NCBI GenBank assembly: GCA_021730835.1
Contig: JAKFYP010000088.1
Span: forward strand, 1-10,594
Origin: Alphaproteobacteria bacterium
GTDB taxonomy: Bacteria; Pseudomonadota; Alphaproteobacteria; Rickettsiales; UBA998
Reading direction: 5' to 3'
Length of the DNA stretch: 10,594 nucleotides
Shown here: positions 1 through 5,634 of the stretch, piece after piece
Position numbering within the stretch: position 1 is the stretch's first letter
Layout of the letters: each line of letters starts with the position of its first letter
Made by a program: the position numbers and the translations under genes
The notes under the pieces: generated by a model
The model's database searches: none
What the model was told of the DNA's origin: nothing
Seen by the model: only the letters and a program-made list of their open reading frames with translations

Positions 1-126
1 GGGGTGCTGTACATTACACAAGAGGAGCACCCCGCAGGCGGGTGCTCCAAGGGGGGAGTGGTAACCGACTGCTTTTACTGACATACATACAGATAAGAGG
101 CAAGCGGTGAATAGTGGGTAATCAGG
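1..126 (+). mobile_element. MITE-like palindromic element, copy 1 (partial, cut by window edge)
   Basis: This stretch matches the reverse complement of the element at 4159-4332. It shares the hairpin, the G-run followed by AGTGGT, the AACCGACTGCTTTTA block, the AGAGGCAAGCGGTGAAT block and the terminal GTGGGTAATCAGG ending at 126. The hairpin is GGAGCACCC (24-32), loop 33-39, GGGTGCTCC (40-48). About 50 bases of the other end must lie upstream of the window, so its terminal repeat and any target duplication cannot be checked. It has no coding capacity, so any movement would need a transposase supplied in trans. Confidence 0.75.
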
Positions 127-173
127 TTCTTATTTGAAGTGACTATAGCAAGCCACCAGCGGAAAGAAAACCA

Positions 174-1295
174 TTATCCGGCGATTTGCCGCGCAGGCAG
201 GGTCTTTAGCCGTGCATCCTTGTTGCCGAAATACGACTTGAGCGCCAGCGCGGGCCGCTCGACGGCAAACCACGACAGCGCGGCGAGCGTCAGGGTAAGC
301 GCTGAGGATGCGGCGAACAGCTCCAGCGGCGTCAGGCTGCGGTTAGTGACATAAAGCAAGGCCTGCTGCACCGGGAATGCGTAAAGATATACCCCATAGG
401 AGAAATCGCCGATGCGGCCAATATCCAGACGCCGCCAATAGCGCCGGTAAGCCAGCATCAGCACCGCATAGCAGAAGGTGAGCGTCGCCAGCGCGTTATA
501 GGCCGGTTGCCACAGATGCCACGCCAGCGCGGCGCTGGCGATAAACCCGAGCAGCAATACGGGATGTAGCGGGATTTTATCGGCATAGAGGCAGGCGGTA
601 ATGCCGAGGAAAAACATGATCCACAGGCGTTCCGGGCATTCCGTGCCGACGACCGGCAGGGGAGGGAGATAAAACTGGCTCCAGATCAGCAGCCCGGCAA
701 ACAGCGCCAGCCAGACGGCGCGTTTTCTCAGGATGCCGAGCAGGCCGAGCGCCAGCACCCAGCCATAGAGGCGCAATTCGTAGGGTAGCGTCCACAGCGA
801 GCCGTTGACCACATAATGGATGAAATCGTCGAACGTGCCGGGCAGGGTATAGCGGATGGAGCGCAGCAGCGAGAAATTGAAATTAAAATACCGCCATGTG
901 TCTTTAGTCCCGAAGTATTCCGCTGTTGGCAGAGTAGTGCATATCCAGCCGATGACGAAGATGGTAAAGAGCAGGTTGAAAATCAGCGCCGGATAAAGCC
1001 GGAGTATGCGCGCCAGCAGGAACGATCCGGCGCGTGGGCGGTTGAGAAAGGAGCGGGCAACGAGAAGGCCGCTGATAAAGAAGAATAAGCTCACGCCGAT
1101 GCCGGGAAATCCGCTTTGAAACGGCATGTAAAAACGCAGTGGCTCGCTGATGGGATCCATGCGGTGCGGCGCTTTTACCGTGGCGATGACCAGCGTGTAG
1201 CTATGGCCGAACAGCACGAGAAAGGCGGCGAACAACCGCATAAGGTTGAGGTTGTTATGCCGTCCCGCAAGGCGTTCCGAGAGGTAGATGGTCAT
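174..1295 (-). CDS. Acyltransferase family 3 (OafA/YrhL-like) membrane protein
   Basis: A 373-aa integral membrane acyltransferase of the acyltransferase_3 type. This family transfers acetyl or other acyl groups to surface polysaccharides, lipids or glycans at the inner membrane; the substrate here cannot be told. Visible hallmarks are the N-terminal NLNLMRLFAAFLVLFGHSY segment with the expected RLFAA and GHSY residues (about 17-35), many hydrophobic spans across the protein, the late IGDFSYGVYLYAFPVQQ segment, and a C-terminal FAVERPAL motif. Length is normal for the single-domain form with no SGNH hydrolase extension. The ATG at 1295 gives the usual short cytoplasmic lead (GRHNNLN) but has only a weak ribosome-binding site. 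It lies downstream of pheA on the same strand but is separated from it by a 212-bp inverted-repeat element, so co-transcription is doubtful. Confidence 0.88.
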   Translation of the reverse strand: MTIYLSERLAGRHNNLNLMRLFAAFLVLFGHSYTLVIATVKAPHRMDPISEPLRFYMPFQSGFPGIGVSLFFFISGLLVARSFLNRPRAGSFLLARILRLYPALIFNLLFTIFVIGWICTTLPTAEYFGTKDTWRYFNFNFSLLRSIRYTLPGTFDDFIHYVVNGSLWTLPYELRLYGWVLALGLLGILRKRAVWLALFAGLLIWSQFYLPPLPVVGTECPERLWIMFFLGITACLYADKIPLHPVLLLGFIASAALAWHLWQPAYNALATLTFCYAVLMLAYRRYWRRLDIGRIGDFSYGVYLYAFPVQQALLYVTNRSLTPLELFAASSALTLTLAALSWFAVERPALALKSYFGNKDARLKTLPARQIAG

Positions 1296-1315
1296 TTGTC
1301 GCGGCGCTCTTTATC

Positions 1316-1527
1316 TTTGGTCATGCTATCGTTTGCAAGCACATGATAGCTCCCCCTTGAGGGGGGAGCGGACGAGAGCGAGTTTGAAAAACGAAGTTCG
1401 AGTCGTGGGGGTGCTTTTTATGAACCCCTCCCGTTTCGGGCTTCGTCCATACGGACTCGCTCTCAACCGCCCTCCCCCAAGGGGAGGGCTATTATTAAGA
1501 GTGCTTACAAACGATAGCATGACCAAA
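1316..1527. repeat. 212-bp long inverted-repeat element between pheA and the acyltransferase gene
   Basis: The ends are inverted repeats of 27 bases with one mismatch: 1316-1342 begins TTTGGTCATGCTATCG, and 1501-1527 is its complement. Further in, each arm carries its own hairpin: GCTCCCCC/GGGGGAGC (1349-1369) and GCCCTCCCC/GGGGAGGGC (1469-1489). Deeper still, GAGAGCGAGT (1374-1383) pairs with ACTCGCTCTC (1455-1464). The whole unit is therefore a nested palindrome centred near 1420. I see no flanking target duplication. Short open frames exist on both strands, but they only translate the palindrome and are unlikely to be genes. It could be a nonautonomous mobile element or a structured intergenic repeat, and it may also end pheA transcription. 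Confidence 0.75.
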
Positions 1528-1567
1528 ACAATGGAATTTTCGGGTGATGCAATGGTCTTGCCATGAT

Positions 1568-2413
1568 TTACCCCCGGCGTTTTTCATCGGCGAGGTAAAC
1601 CCCGAGCACTTTGACCCGGCGGCTGAAAAACCCGAGTTCCTCAATGGCTCGCTTGACGTGTTGCTCCGCCGGGTTGCCCTCAAACGTCATAAAAAACTGG
1701 GCTTCCGTGGAGCCGCCGCCCTTGATGTAACTCTCCAGCTTGATCATATCAATACCGTTAGTGGCAAACCCGCCCAGCGCCTTGTATAACGCGGCGGGTA
1801 CGTTGCGCAACTCAAAGAGCAGCGAGGTCAGCGTACGGCCTTCGGACGGATCGGGATCAACCGGCTCTTTGGCGAGCAGCACGAAGAGGGTGATGTTATC
1901 GTCGGCATCCTCAATGTTGCGCTCGAGGATTTCCAGCCCATAGAGTTCCGCCGCCAGCCCCGAGGCAATCGCCGCTTTGGTGTTGTCTTTCCATTCGGCG
2001 ACGTTTTTGGCGGCGGTGGCCGTATTCGACCAGATATTGCTGTTAAAATGGTGCTCACGCAGATATTTACGGCATTGCATCAGGGCTTGCGGGTGTGAAT
2101 AGACCTCTTTGACATCGCCCGTTTTCGCGCCCTTCGGCCCGAGCAGATGATGCTCAACCTTCTGGATATGCTCCGCCACGATATGCAGATTCGTATGCGG
2201 CAGGATATTGTGAATTTCCGCAACGCGCCCGGCCTGTGAGTTCTCAATCGGGATCATGCCGAGCCGCGCCCTGCCGGAATCCACCGCCTCGAACACATCC
2301 TCGAAGCTGGCGACCGGCAGCGTGTGCATATAAGGCTCCTTCTGGCGGCAGGCGAGGTCGGCGTTAGCGCCCTCGACGCCCATGAAGGCAATGGTGTTTT
2401 GCGGATCGTTCAT
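1568..2413 (-). CDS. pheA: Prephenate dehydratase with C-terminal ACT domain
   Basis: Converts prephenate to phenylpyruvate in phenylalanine synthesis, in the cytoplasm. The catalytic domain (about 1-185) shows PIENSQAGRVAEIH, SHPQALMQC and an AAIASGLAAELYGLEIL segment. The ACT domain (about 195-275) shows RNVPAALYKALGGFATNGID and LESYIKGG, the site where phenylalanine feedback normally acts. There is no chorismate mutase domain, so this is the monofunctional form, of normal length (281 aa). I chose the ATG at 2411-2413 because AGGGG stands about 7 bases upstream and the protein then begins like its relatives; an upstream in-frame ATG at 2470 would add 19 unlikely residues. One oddity: the conserved Thr-Arg-Phe catalytic motif reads Thr175-Leu176-Phe177. 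A possible promoter (TTGCTT, 16 bases, TATCTT) lies in the 81-bp gap upstream. Confidence 0.93.
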   Translation of the reverse strand: MNDPQNTIAFMGVEGANADLACRQKEPYMHTLPVASFEDVFEAVDSGRARLGMIPIENSQAGRVAEIHNILPHTNLHIVAEHIQKVEHHLLGPKGAKTGDVKEVYSHPQALMQCRKYLREHHFNSNIWSNTATAAKNVAEWKDNTKAAIASGLAAELYGLEILERNIEDADDNITLFVLLAKEPVDPDPSEGRTLTSLLFELRNVPAALYKALGGFATNGIDMIKLESYIKGGGSTEAQFFMTFEGNPAEQHVKRAIEELGFFSRRVKVLGVYLADEKRRG

Positions 2414-2494
2414 GGCTTTCCCCTCAAGGTTTATCCGGGGCCAAGATAAAGCCGCAGGCGCTGAAAGCAAGTTTTTATGTGAGGCGGCGGGCGC

Positions 2495-3328
2495 TTAACG
2501 GCCCGGCACGGGCGGCGATGTGGCTCGCGCTGCTTCCGGCAGTCGCTTCAGGCCAAGCGCGCATATTCCCGAGCGGGCCGCCGGTGCACCCGGCTGGTCT
2601 GTCGGCAATCTCAGGCCTTCTTTGATCTCAAACGTTCCGCAGGGCAGCATGCCACTGCCATGAGTATCCACATTATCTCGCGCTTTTGTCAGGGACAGGG
2701 TGATATGGCACGTTTCCTCATTTTCCTCATTGACAATATCCCCGATAAGCTGATCTCCCACGACGCGCCCCCGGAAGGTATCGCCAAGGCTTGCTAAGCC
2801 ATCCAGCGGGCAGGTTATATCACCGGTCTGCGGATTAAATGTGATGTTTTCTGCATGGGCATATCCCACACCTGACAGCGAGATCGTATTCACTCTTGCG
2901 ACGATAGCGGGAATATCCGGTTCCATAGTGACACAGGGTTCTTCACTTGTTTGCACAGGGAGCGTAGTAGAGTAATCGTTTTCTGCAAGGGTTAGATCAT
3001 CATGCGCCCTCACCAGTTCCCGCACCATCCGCCAGTCCGTTTCGGATAACTCCTCCGAGAGGTCGGTATCGGGAGCATTCTCTTGCTGCTCCCGCAGCAG
3101 CGAACGAAGTTGCGCATGCCACTTCATCTCAAGTTGCGCCAGTTTAATATAGGCGGAAAACGGGTTTTCACGGCTTCCCCACAAGATTTTCCAATCCAGC
3201 GCCGCTGATTCAGGATCCGGGTTATCCAGATAATACAACAACTCCCGGCTCAGACGCCGGCAGGATTCAATACCATCCAGCGTTTGCTGCATGATTCTCT
3301 CGCGGAGGTTGTCGGGTGAATGGTTCAT
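2495..3328 (-). CDS. Hypothetical protein, 277 aa, two-part architecture
   Basis: I do not recognise this protein. The first ~115 residues look helical and charged, with a run of Trp-containing helices around 46-70 (DWKILWGSRENPF, then KLAQLEMKWHAQLRSLL). After an acidic linker, residues ~140-240 look beta-rich, with short alternating strands such as HITLSLTK and GTFEIKEGLRL. The last ~30 residues are rich in Pro, Ala and Arg. There is no signal peptide or membrane segment. The ATG at 3328 has no clear ribosome-binding site; an in-frame ATG at 3292 (residue 13) has GAGAGA close upstream and may be the true start. It is 81 bp upstream of pheA on the same strand and could share a transcript, but nothing ties it to phenylalanine synthesis. 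Its own upstream region is strongly AT-rich. Confidence 0.6.
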   Translation of the reverse strand: MNHSPDNLRERIMQQTLDGIESCRRLSRELLYYLDNPDPESAALDWKILWGSRENPFSAYIKLAQLEMKWHAQLRSLLREQQENAPDTDLSEELSETDWRMVRELVRAHDDLTLAENDYSTTLPVQTSEEPCVTMEPDIPAIVARVNTISLSGVGYAHAENITFNPQTGDITCPLDGLASLGDTFRGRVVGDQLIGDIVNEENEETCHITLSLTKARDNVDTHGSGMLPCGTFEIKEGLRLPTDQPGAPAARSGICALGLKRLPEAARATSPPVPGR

Positions 3329-3363
3329 GATATTTTTTTTCGGAAAGTTAATTTTAAAACAGA

Positions 3364-3382
3364 AATTAACTTAATGTTAATT
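3364..3382. promoter_or_regulatory. Operator-like palindrome AATTAAC-N5-GTTAATT
   Basis: Two perfect 7-base inverted arms separated by TTAAT lie 36 bases upstream of the ATG at 3328 of the minus-strand 277-aa gene. The size and spacing suit a dimeric repressor or activator site. The surrounding DNA is very AT-rich, so a chance palindrome of A and T bases is a real alternative. No binding protein can be named. Confidence 0.35.
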
Positions 3383-3411
3383 GATCGAATGTACCCTAGC
3401 CCACGTAAAAG

Positions 3412-3440
3412 TTGCATGTATCATTAGGAAACACTTTAAA
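3412..3440 (+). promoter_or_regulatory. Candidate sigma-70-type promoter
   Basis: TTGCAT (3412-3417) and TTTAAA (3435-3440) are separated by 17 bases, a near-ideal spacing. Transcription would start near 3447 and reach a rho-independent terminator at 3512-3539, giving a transcript of roughly 95 nucleotides, or would read through to the gene at 3727. This is a consensus match only, in AT-rich DNA. Confidence 0.3.
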
Positions 3441-3511
3441 AAGCAGATAATAGCAGCCGTTTTATAACAACAATTATATAGCTCTGGTTACCATGAGAAT
3501 AGGTCAGGCCA

Positions 3512-3539
3512 GAGTGTCCCGGAAGGGGTGCTCTTTTTT
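3512..3539 (+). terminator. Rho-independent terminator on the plus strand, with an overlapping upstream stem
   Basis: GAGTGTCCC (3512-3520) pairs with GGGGTGCTC (3525-3533) around a GGAA loop, using three G-U pairs, and is followed directly by six T (3534-3539). No plus-strand coding gene ends nearby, so it must terminate either a small RNA or a leader upstream of 3727. An upstream stem CTCTGG (3482-3487) with CCAGAG (3509-3514) shares the bases GAG with the terminator stem, so the two cannot both form fully. Confidence 0.5.
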
Positions 3540-3561
3540 GGTGTAAGGATAGCAACTTAAA

Positions 3562-3702
3562 ATGGCGTTACAGGATGTAACGCTCGCGCAGGCAGAGATG
3601 CTGACCGGAATGGCTTTTCATGCCAGTGTAAGAAAATGTTTTTTCTCACTTCCGGTACGAAATTGCCCGTGCAACGATGCAGGATGTCGGTTAACAAACT
3701 GA
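3562..3702 (+). CDS. Possible 46-aa small ORF (doubtful)
   Basis: An ATG at 3562 opens a frame starting MALQDVTLAQAEMLTG and ending at a TGA at 3700-3702, 24 bases before the next gene. AAGGA lies about 12 bases upstream, farther than usual for a ribosome-binding site. The sequence contains four cysteines in its last third (FSLPVRNCPCNDAGC region and one earlier), but no family is recognisable. The start codon is next to a perfect 7-base palindrome (3565-3583), which argues that this DNA may serve regulation rather than coding. Low confidence. Confidence 0.15.
   Translation: MALQDVTLAQAEMLTGMAFHASVRKCFFSLPVRNCPCNDAGCRLTN
3565..3583. promoter_or_regulatory. Palindrome GCGTTAC-N5-GTAACGC
   Basis: Two perfect 7-base arms around AGGAT, 143 bases upstream of the ATG at 3727. 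It has the same 7-5-7 geometry as the palindrome at 3364-3382 but a different sequence, so a different binding protein is implied if both are real. It could also form a small RNA hairpin in a leader transcript. Confidence 0.35.
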
Positions 3703-3726
3703 ATTTCTTTGATATATAGGTATTTT

Positions 3727-4149
3727 ATGACTGATGCGATCATGGCTCCATCCCCCTCAACCAAAACACGTGGTCTTGCCCCGGCATTACCGGGCAGATC
3801 AGGCGGCGGAGGAGCGCTACCCGAGCAGGAAAAGGGCGGTGTCAGTCCGGTTGAGAGCGAACGGGCGCTGTGGCGGGCGGTGATCGTGCAGGCGCTGATG
3901 GATGCTTCCTGCGGTAGCGCCAAGCAGGAAGCGCAGCAGGACAAGCATGACGCCCTGATCTGGCTGCGCGGTAACAGCCGTGATTTCTTCACGGTAGCAT
4001 GGTATGCCGGGTTTGAGCCGGAGTATTTGCGCGAGATGGTGGCACGCTCGCTGGAGGGAAACTGCCGGTGGCGCGCCTTACCGGGCGAGGGCGAGCGCAA
4101 GCGCCATAACCGCCCCCGCACCGGCAGAAAAGCCCATCAGCGGCGTTAG
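3727..4149 (+). CDS. Hypothetical protein, 140 aa
   Basis: I cannot assign a function. The first ~35 residues are Pro, Gly and Ser rich and probably disordered. Residues ~40-105 look like a compact helical domain: ESERALWRAVIVQALMDA, then KHDALIWLRGNSRDFFTVAWYAGFEPEYLREMV. The tail (last ~25 residues) is strongly basic with many Arg, Lys and His. The pattern of an ALWRAVI helix followed by an AxxWL..SRDF..V...AGF.P..LR block reminds me of small uncharacterised alphaproteobacterial and phage-associated proteins; this is an impression from memory, not a search. I chose the ATG at 3727, which has AGG 7 bases upstream; an in-frame TTG at 3709 would add six residues. The gene ends only 9 bp before a mobile element insertion, which leaves it intact. 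Confidence 0.6.
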   Translation: MTDAIMAPSPSTKTRGLAPALPGRSGGGGALPEQEKGGVSPVESERALWRAVIVQALMDASCGSAKQEAQQDKHDALIWLRGNSRDFFTVAWYAGFEPEYLREMVARSLEGNCRWRALPGEGERKRHNRPRTGRKAHQRR

Positions 4150-4150
4150 A

Positions 4151-4340
4151 TAAAATTTCCTGATTACCCACAATTCACCGCTTGCCTCTATTTGTCGCTT
4201 TGCGAATAAAAGCAGTCGGTTACCACTCCCCCCCTCGGAGCATCCGCCTGCGGGGTGCTATGCAAGCCAATAATGAAGCATCCCGCAGGCGGATGCTTCA
4301 AGGGGGGGAGTGGTGAATTGTGGGTAATCAGGTAAAATTT
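4151..4340. mobile_element. Complete 174-bp MITE-like element with 21-bp terminal inverted repeats and 8-bp target duplication
   Basis: The element proper runs from 4159 to 4332. Its ends are perfect 21-base inverted repeats: 4159-4179 starts CCTGATTACCCACAATTC, and 4312-4332 is its exact complement. It is flanked by the direct repeat TAAAATTT at 4151-4158 and 4333-4340, as expected for a duplicated 8-bp target. The inner part 4222-4314 is a long imperfect palindrome with ACCACTCCCCCCCT and AGGGGGGGAGTGGT as outer arms and a hairpin in each half; the right one is GAAGCATCC (4275-4283) with GGATGCTTC (4291-4299). There is no transposase, so it is nonautonomous. A second copy lies at 1-126 in inverted orientation. 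I cannot name the parent insertion sequence from these ends. Confidence 0.85.
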
Positions 4341-4349
4341 TGGAAAAGA

Positions 4350-4401
4350 TAGTCACTGGTTACTGGTCATTAGCCGAAAAAAAATCTTCAACCAGTGACT
4401 A
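4350..4401. repeat. 12-bp inverted repeat with 28-base loop
   Basis: TAGTCACTGGTT (4350-4361) is the exact complement of AACCAGTGACTA (4390-4401). The loop contains a run of eight or more A followed by TCTTC. The related words ACTGGTTACTGG and ACTAGCAACTAG nearby suggest a decayed simple repeat. It lies between the MITE-like element and the IS remnant. No long T run follows the stem, so it is a weak candidate for a terminator. Confidence 0.4.
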
Positions 4402-4537
4402 GCAACTAGAAACCAGAACTTTGCAATCGGACAATGACAGGTAAAAAGCAGCGTATGGGGCAGATCAGAACCGGTTTAAAGTCTTTTTGAGATGCGGTAG
4501 TGTTCCGCTAATTAACAACAAGTCAAGGGGAACAACG

Positions 4538-4972
4538 ATGGGCATTTATCCGAGCGATATTAGCCGCGAACAATTTGAGATAATCCGGAAAGATTTAGAA
4601 TCAGCTCGCAAACGAACATCTCTACGAAATGTTGATTTATATGATGTTTTCTGCGGTGTACTCTATTGCCTGAAGGGGGGAATTCAGTGGCGAATGCTGC
4701 CCGGAGACCACCTGAAATGGCAGCTTTGCTACTCTTATTTCAGTGTCTGGAGCGAGAAAAGAGAGGCCGATTCGGAAAGCACGCTTGAGCGCGTTCTAAA
4801 AAAATTGGTCGCAAAAATTCTTATAGCCGATGGCCGCAAGGAGAAAACCTCTTTCATTATTATCGATGCCCAGAGTGTCAAAAACTCCGACACAGCCGAG
4901 GAAAAAGGCTATGATGTGGGCAAGAAAGTTTCAGGGAATAAACTATCCCCGCCCCAAGGGGCGGGGTATTAA
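4538..4972 (+). pseudogene. Truncated IS5-family transposase (N-terminal part only)
   Basis: The first 133 residues are an IS5-family transposase N-terminus: an insertion-element domain with LYDVFCGVLYCLKGGIQWRMLP, then the start of the DDE catalytic domain, IIIDAQSVKNSDTAEEKGYD, which holds the first catalytic Asp. Homology stops at KKVSG (4936), where relatives continue into the rest of the catalytic domain. The frame then runs for 11 residues into GC-hairpin DNA and stops at 4972. The remaining two catalytic acidic residues are absent, so it cannot transpose. The ATG at 4538 is preceded by AGGGG at a good distance; an upstream in-frame start at 4487 is less likely. Its base composition is more AT-rich than the neighbouring genes, consistent with foreign origin. 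Confidence 0.85.
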
Positions 4973-5018
4973 GGAAGGGTATTTCCCTGATGTGCCGCAA
5001 GCGGCGGGGAATTACACC
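4947..5018. repeat. Pair of GC-rich hairpins at the broken edge of the IS remnant
   Basis: The first hairpin is CCCCGCCCC (4947-4955) with GGGGCGGGG (4958-4966). The second has a core GCCGC-AA-GCGGC (4994-5005) with flanking GGGTATTTCCC (4977-4987) matched imperfectly by GGGGAATTACACCC (about 5006-5019). Such paired GC hairpins are common in bacterial intergenic repeats, and some insertion sequences of the IS200/IS605 kind end in similar folds. Here they start about ten bases after transposase homology ends, so they probably mark the inserted or recombined DNA that truncated it. Confidence 0.55.
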
Positions 5019-5029
5019 CAAGAGAGATT

Positions 5030-5049
5030 AAAAAAAGACTTCGAGAGTC
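5030..5049 (-). terminator. Weak rho-independent terminator downstream of def
   Basis: On the minus strand a short stem GACT-CTCGA-AGTC (5049-5037) is followed by seven T (5036-5030). It begins 24 bases after the def stop codon at 5073. The stem is only four pairs, which is weak, but the position and T tract fit. Confidence 0.35.
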
Positions 5050-5072
5050 ATTGAGTAAATTGCCTATACCCT

Positions 5073-5618
5073 CTACCCTTCGGCCTGCATCTGTTTCTTG
5101 GCTTTTTTCATCTTGCGCAGAATCATATCGCGCCGCACCAGCGACAGATGATCGACAAACACCTTGCCGTCGAGGTGATCCATCTCATGCTGTACACAAG
5201 TGGCCAGCAATCCGTCGGCTTCGAGTAACTGCTCCTTGCCGTGGTAATCGAGGTAACGGACTTTCACCTGTTTTGGGCGCTCGACCTCGCCGAAATTGCC
5301 GGGGAATGAAAGGCATCCTTCCTCATAGATGTTTTGTTCTTCCGACTCTCCGACGATCTGCGGGTTGACGAGGAAAAGCGGCTGGGATTTACTTTCGTCG
5401 CGGCCCTCATAGCGATCCGATCCGCGAGCAATATCCATGACCAGCACACGCTTGTGCACCCCGACCTGCACGGCGGCCAGCCCGATACCGTTGGAGGCGT
5501 ACATGGTCTCGAGCATATCGTCCATCAGGCGGCGCAGATCGTCATCCACGGCGGCGACGGGAGCCGATTTCTGCAACAGCCTCGGATCAGGCGCGATCAC
5601 GATAGGAAGGACGGTCAT
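5073..5618 (-). CDS. def: Peptide deformylase
   Basis: Removes the formyl group from the N-terminal methionine of nascent proteins at the ribosome, a metal-dependent reaction. All three family motifs are present: GIGLAAVQ (44-51), EGCLSFP with the metal-ligand Cys102, and QHEMDHLDG with ligands His144 and His148 and catalytic Glu145. At 181 aa it has normal length with a typical basic C-terminal helix (KKAKKQMQ). The ATG at 5616-5618 agrees with the usual N-terminus (LPIVIAPDPRL). No ribosome-binding site is visible upstream; a TACTGT box 5 bases before the ATG leaves a leaderless transcript possible. The gene stands alone: fmt, its common partner, does not follow, and an IS remnant lies downstream. 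A large palindrome lies 17 bp upstream. Confidence 0.96.
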   Translation of the reverse strand: MTVLPIVIAPDPRLLQKSAPVAAVDDDLRRLMDDMLETMYASNGIGLAAVQVGVHKRVLVMDIARGSDRYEGRDESKSQPLFLVNPQIVGESEEQNIYEEGCLSFPGNFGEVERPKQVKVRYLDYHGKEQLLEADGLLATCVQHEMDHLDGKVFVDHLSLVRRDMILRKMKKAKKQMQAEG

Positions 5619-5634
5619 AAGATACAGTATTGTT

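Larger units (their letters stand above)
3329..3726. other. 398-bp AT-rich intergenic region between divergent genes
   Basis: This gap separates the minus-strand 277-aa gene from the plus-strand gene at 3727. It is clearly more AT-rich than the surrounding genes, especially 3335-3480. It holds an operator-like palindrome (3364-3382), a promoter candidate (3412-3440), a terminator (3512-3539), a second short palindrome (3565-3583) and a doubtful 46-codon frame (3562-3702). Each is listed separately. The remainder shows nothing I can name. Confidence 0.7.
4150..4537. other. 388-bp intergenic region holding a MITE-like element and a 12-bp inverted repeat
   Basis: Between the 140-aa gene and the transposase remnant there is no credible coding sequence. 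The first half is a complete MITE-like element with its target duplication (4151-4340). The second half has a 12-bp inverted repeat (4350-4401) and then the probable left flank of the IS remnant, including GATGCGGTAGTGTTCCGC near 4490-4508, which may belong to the IS end. Confidence 0.6.

Noticed and set aside
1288..1566. Overlapping short frames on both strands within the 212-bp inverted repeat
   Set aside because: Their peptides simply translate the palindrome (SPLRGE-like and PPPRGG-like words on both strands). No independent evidence of coding.
3501..3533. Resemblance of AGGTCAGG followed by CCGGAAGG to the conserved loop of bacterial SRP (4.5S) RNA
   Set aside because: The words are separated by about 10 extra bases and the pairing needed for the SRP hairpin is absent; the GGAAG belongs to the terminator loop. 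Treated as coincidence.
4312..4332. Possibility that the MITE-like element is derived from the adjacent IS5-family transposase
   Set aside because: Its terminal sequence does not recur at either side of the transposase remnant, and the 8-bp target copy is longer than the short duplications typical of the IS5 family.
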